Assembly: GCA_028696375.1 (NCBI GenBank)
Contig: JAQVHD010000009.1
Span: 1-20,855 of the forward strand
Length of the DNA: 20,855 bases
From: Minisyncoccota bacterium
GTDB taxonomy: Bacteria > Patescibacteriota > Minisyncoccia > UBA6257 > JAAZHW01
Reading direction: 5' to 3'
Position numbers and translations under genes: made by a program. The notes beneath the pieces were generated by a model. The model had not been told where the DNA came from. It saw only the letters and a list, made by a program, of their open reading frames with translations, and searched no databases. Below are positions 19,840 to 20,855 of this stretch, piece by piece; position 1 is the stretch's first letter; each line of letters begins with the position of its first letter.

Positions 19840-20855
19840 TTATATTGCCGAAGCGCCATACCGTTTCGGAATTAATTTTTCATCCATTGGTAAAGTGAAA
19901 TGCATGGTTGTACCACGATTTTCAATTGACTCAGCCCAAATCTTGCCACCATGCGCTTCAACAATATTTCGAGTAATATACAATCCCAAACCCGTTCCTT
20001 CAGTTTCATATTTTAAAACATTGCTGGCGCGGAAAAATTTGGTAAATAATTTAGGCAGTTCCTCTTTAGGAATGCCAATACCTGTATCGCTGACGGATAC
20101 TTCAACATAGGGCGGTTTTTTTTCTACTTTTATTATAATCTGGCCACCCTCTATGTTATATCGCAGGGCATTCTCTAACAAGTTTTGAATGACGATTTTA
20201 ATGCGCATAGGATCAAATTTAAAAGGCGGCAAACCATCAGACGGTGGCTCAAAATAAATTTTGATTTTATGCTGATCAGCTAAATACAAATATTCTGAAA
20301 TGCTTTTTTGAATGAGATCAATTAAATCAGATTGCACAAATTCATAGCCAAAGCGTCCGGATTCAATATTGGCAACATCTAAAAGATCATTTGCCAAACG
20401 AAGAATCTTATCAGTAGCTTCAAGGTTTTTTTGCAAAAGCTCCCGTTGAGTATTAGTCAGGTTTTCGTTTCCCTCAGAAAGCAAAGTCTCCAAACTCCAT
20501 TTAATTCCTGAGAGAGGCGTCCGCATTTGATGAGCAGCAACGGTTAAAAATTCTGATTTCGTTTTAAGAATCTCTTCTTCACGAGTACGATCTTTGATAA
20601 TCTTAAAAAATCCCAAAATTTTTCCTTTGGAATCGGTAACGCGAATAGTAGTCGCTGTTAGCTCCAAAGCAGGGTTAGTAAAAGACAACTCCATGACATT
20701 AGGAAAAACAGCTGGATCAGTTTTCCAGCTCATGCTCGGCGCTAAACTGGGAAAAAGCACTTGAGTTAATAATTTTGTTTTCTGATTTTTAGCCCATTCC
20801 GGCGTTATTATTTGATTTAAAATATCACTCGCCTTTAAATTAAATAAATCCTCGG
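19840..20855 (-). CDS. PAS-domain sensor histidine kinase, partial (N-terminus beyond right edge)
   Basis: The frame is open to the right edge (first whole codon at 20853), so the GTG at 20760 is internal. Visible: the end of a PAS domain (with LELTATTIRVTDSKGKILGFFKIIKDRTREEE), HisKA with the phospho-accepting His in AAHQMRTPLSG, N-box NLLENALRYN, G1 DTGIGIP, F-box LFTKFFRA and G2 GTGLGLYITRNIVEAHGG. All residues needed for autophosphorylation are present. It likely senses a signal through upstream PAS or membrane parts and passes phosphate to a response regulator; none is encoded within the window, so the partner lies to the right or elsewhere. The gene stops 89 nt before the cassette promoter. 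Confidence 0.93.
   Translation of the reverse strand, partial: EDLFNLKASDILNQIITPEWAKNQKTKLLTQVLFPSLAPSMSWKTDPAVFPNVMELSFTNPALELTATTIRVTDSKGKILGFFKIIKDRTREEEILKTKSEFLTVAAHQMRTPLSGIKWSLETLLSEGNENLTNTQRELLQKNLEATDKILRLANDLLDVANIESGRFGYEFVQSDLIDLIQKSISEYLYLADQHKIKIYFEPPSDGLPPFKFDPMRIKIVIQNLLENALRYNIEGGQIIIKVEKKPPYVEVSVSDTGIGIPKEELPKLFTKFFRASNVLKYETEGTGLGLYITRNIVEAHGGKIWAESIENRGTTMHFTLPMDEKLIPKRYGASAI

Overview
The window looks like a chromosomal piece from an AT-rich, reduced bacterium of the Patescibacteria (Candidate Phyla Radiation) type. Reasons: short intergenic gaps, few Shine-Dalgarno sequences, a run of core genes (rsmA, uvrD/pcrA, comM, dksA-like, rplT, rpmI, infC, ssrA, smpB, rtcB, ftsH), and envelope genes of kinds I associate with these genomes (a polytopic VirB6/TrbL-like protein, an exported Cys-repeat protein, a multi-pass GT2 enzyme). 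Codes 11 rules fit; I see no sign of UGA recoding. The lineage within the group cannot be fixed from the sequence alone.

Layout. 1-6130 (minus): a run reading uvrD > rsmA > 276-aa membrane-anchored protein > 529-aa exported Cys-repeat protein > VirB6-like protein cut by the left edge. 6242-7482 (plus): a LysM/M23 endopeptidase gene with a strong promoter but a puzzling start. A 17-bp hairpin terminator separates it from the next block. 7543-12896 (minus): rtcB > smpB > ssrA (tmRNA) > infC > rpmI > rplT > dksA-like > comM, packed so tightly that the tmRNA lies 3 nt from smpB. 13067-14797 (minus): tRNA-Arg(CCG) followed by a GT2 glycosyltransferase. 14857-15852 (minus): an S66 LD-carboxypeptidase homologue with an apparent active-site substitution.

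15962-16390 (minus) is the most unusual stretch. A complete tRNA-Ile(UAU) sits inside the anticodon loop of a second tRNA whose two halves, 36 nt each, would join to give another 72-nt UAU tRNA. The 181-nt interruption has extensive self-complementarity, and a further tRNA-3'-half-like copy lies downstream before a terminator. RtcB, the RNA ligase used for tRNA splicing in archaea and animals, is encoded about 3.2 kb away.

16390-18237 (minus) is ftsH. 18238-18611 is an intergenic zone with two long imperfect palindromes and a heptamer tandem repeat. 18612-19650 (minus) is a two-gene cassette (55-aa membrane peptide, 265-aa unknown protein) that differs from its surroundings in ribosome binding sites, stop codons and base composition. 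The right edge cuts a PAS-type sensor histidine kinase.

Together the genes cover ribosome assembly and rescue, envelope building and quality control, DNA repair and uptake, and what seems to be the beginning of a secretion or pilus cluster extending beyond the left edge.
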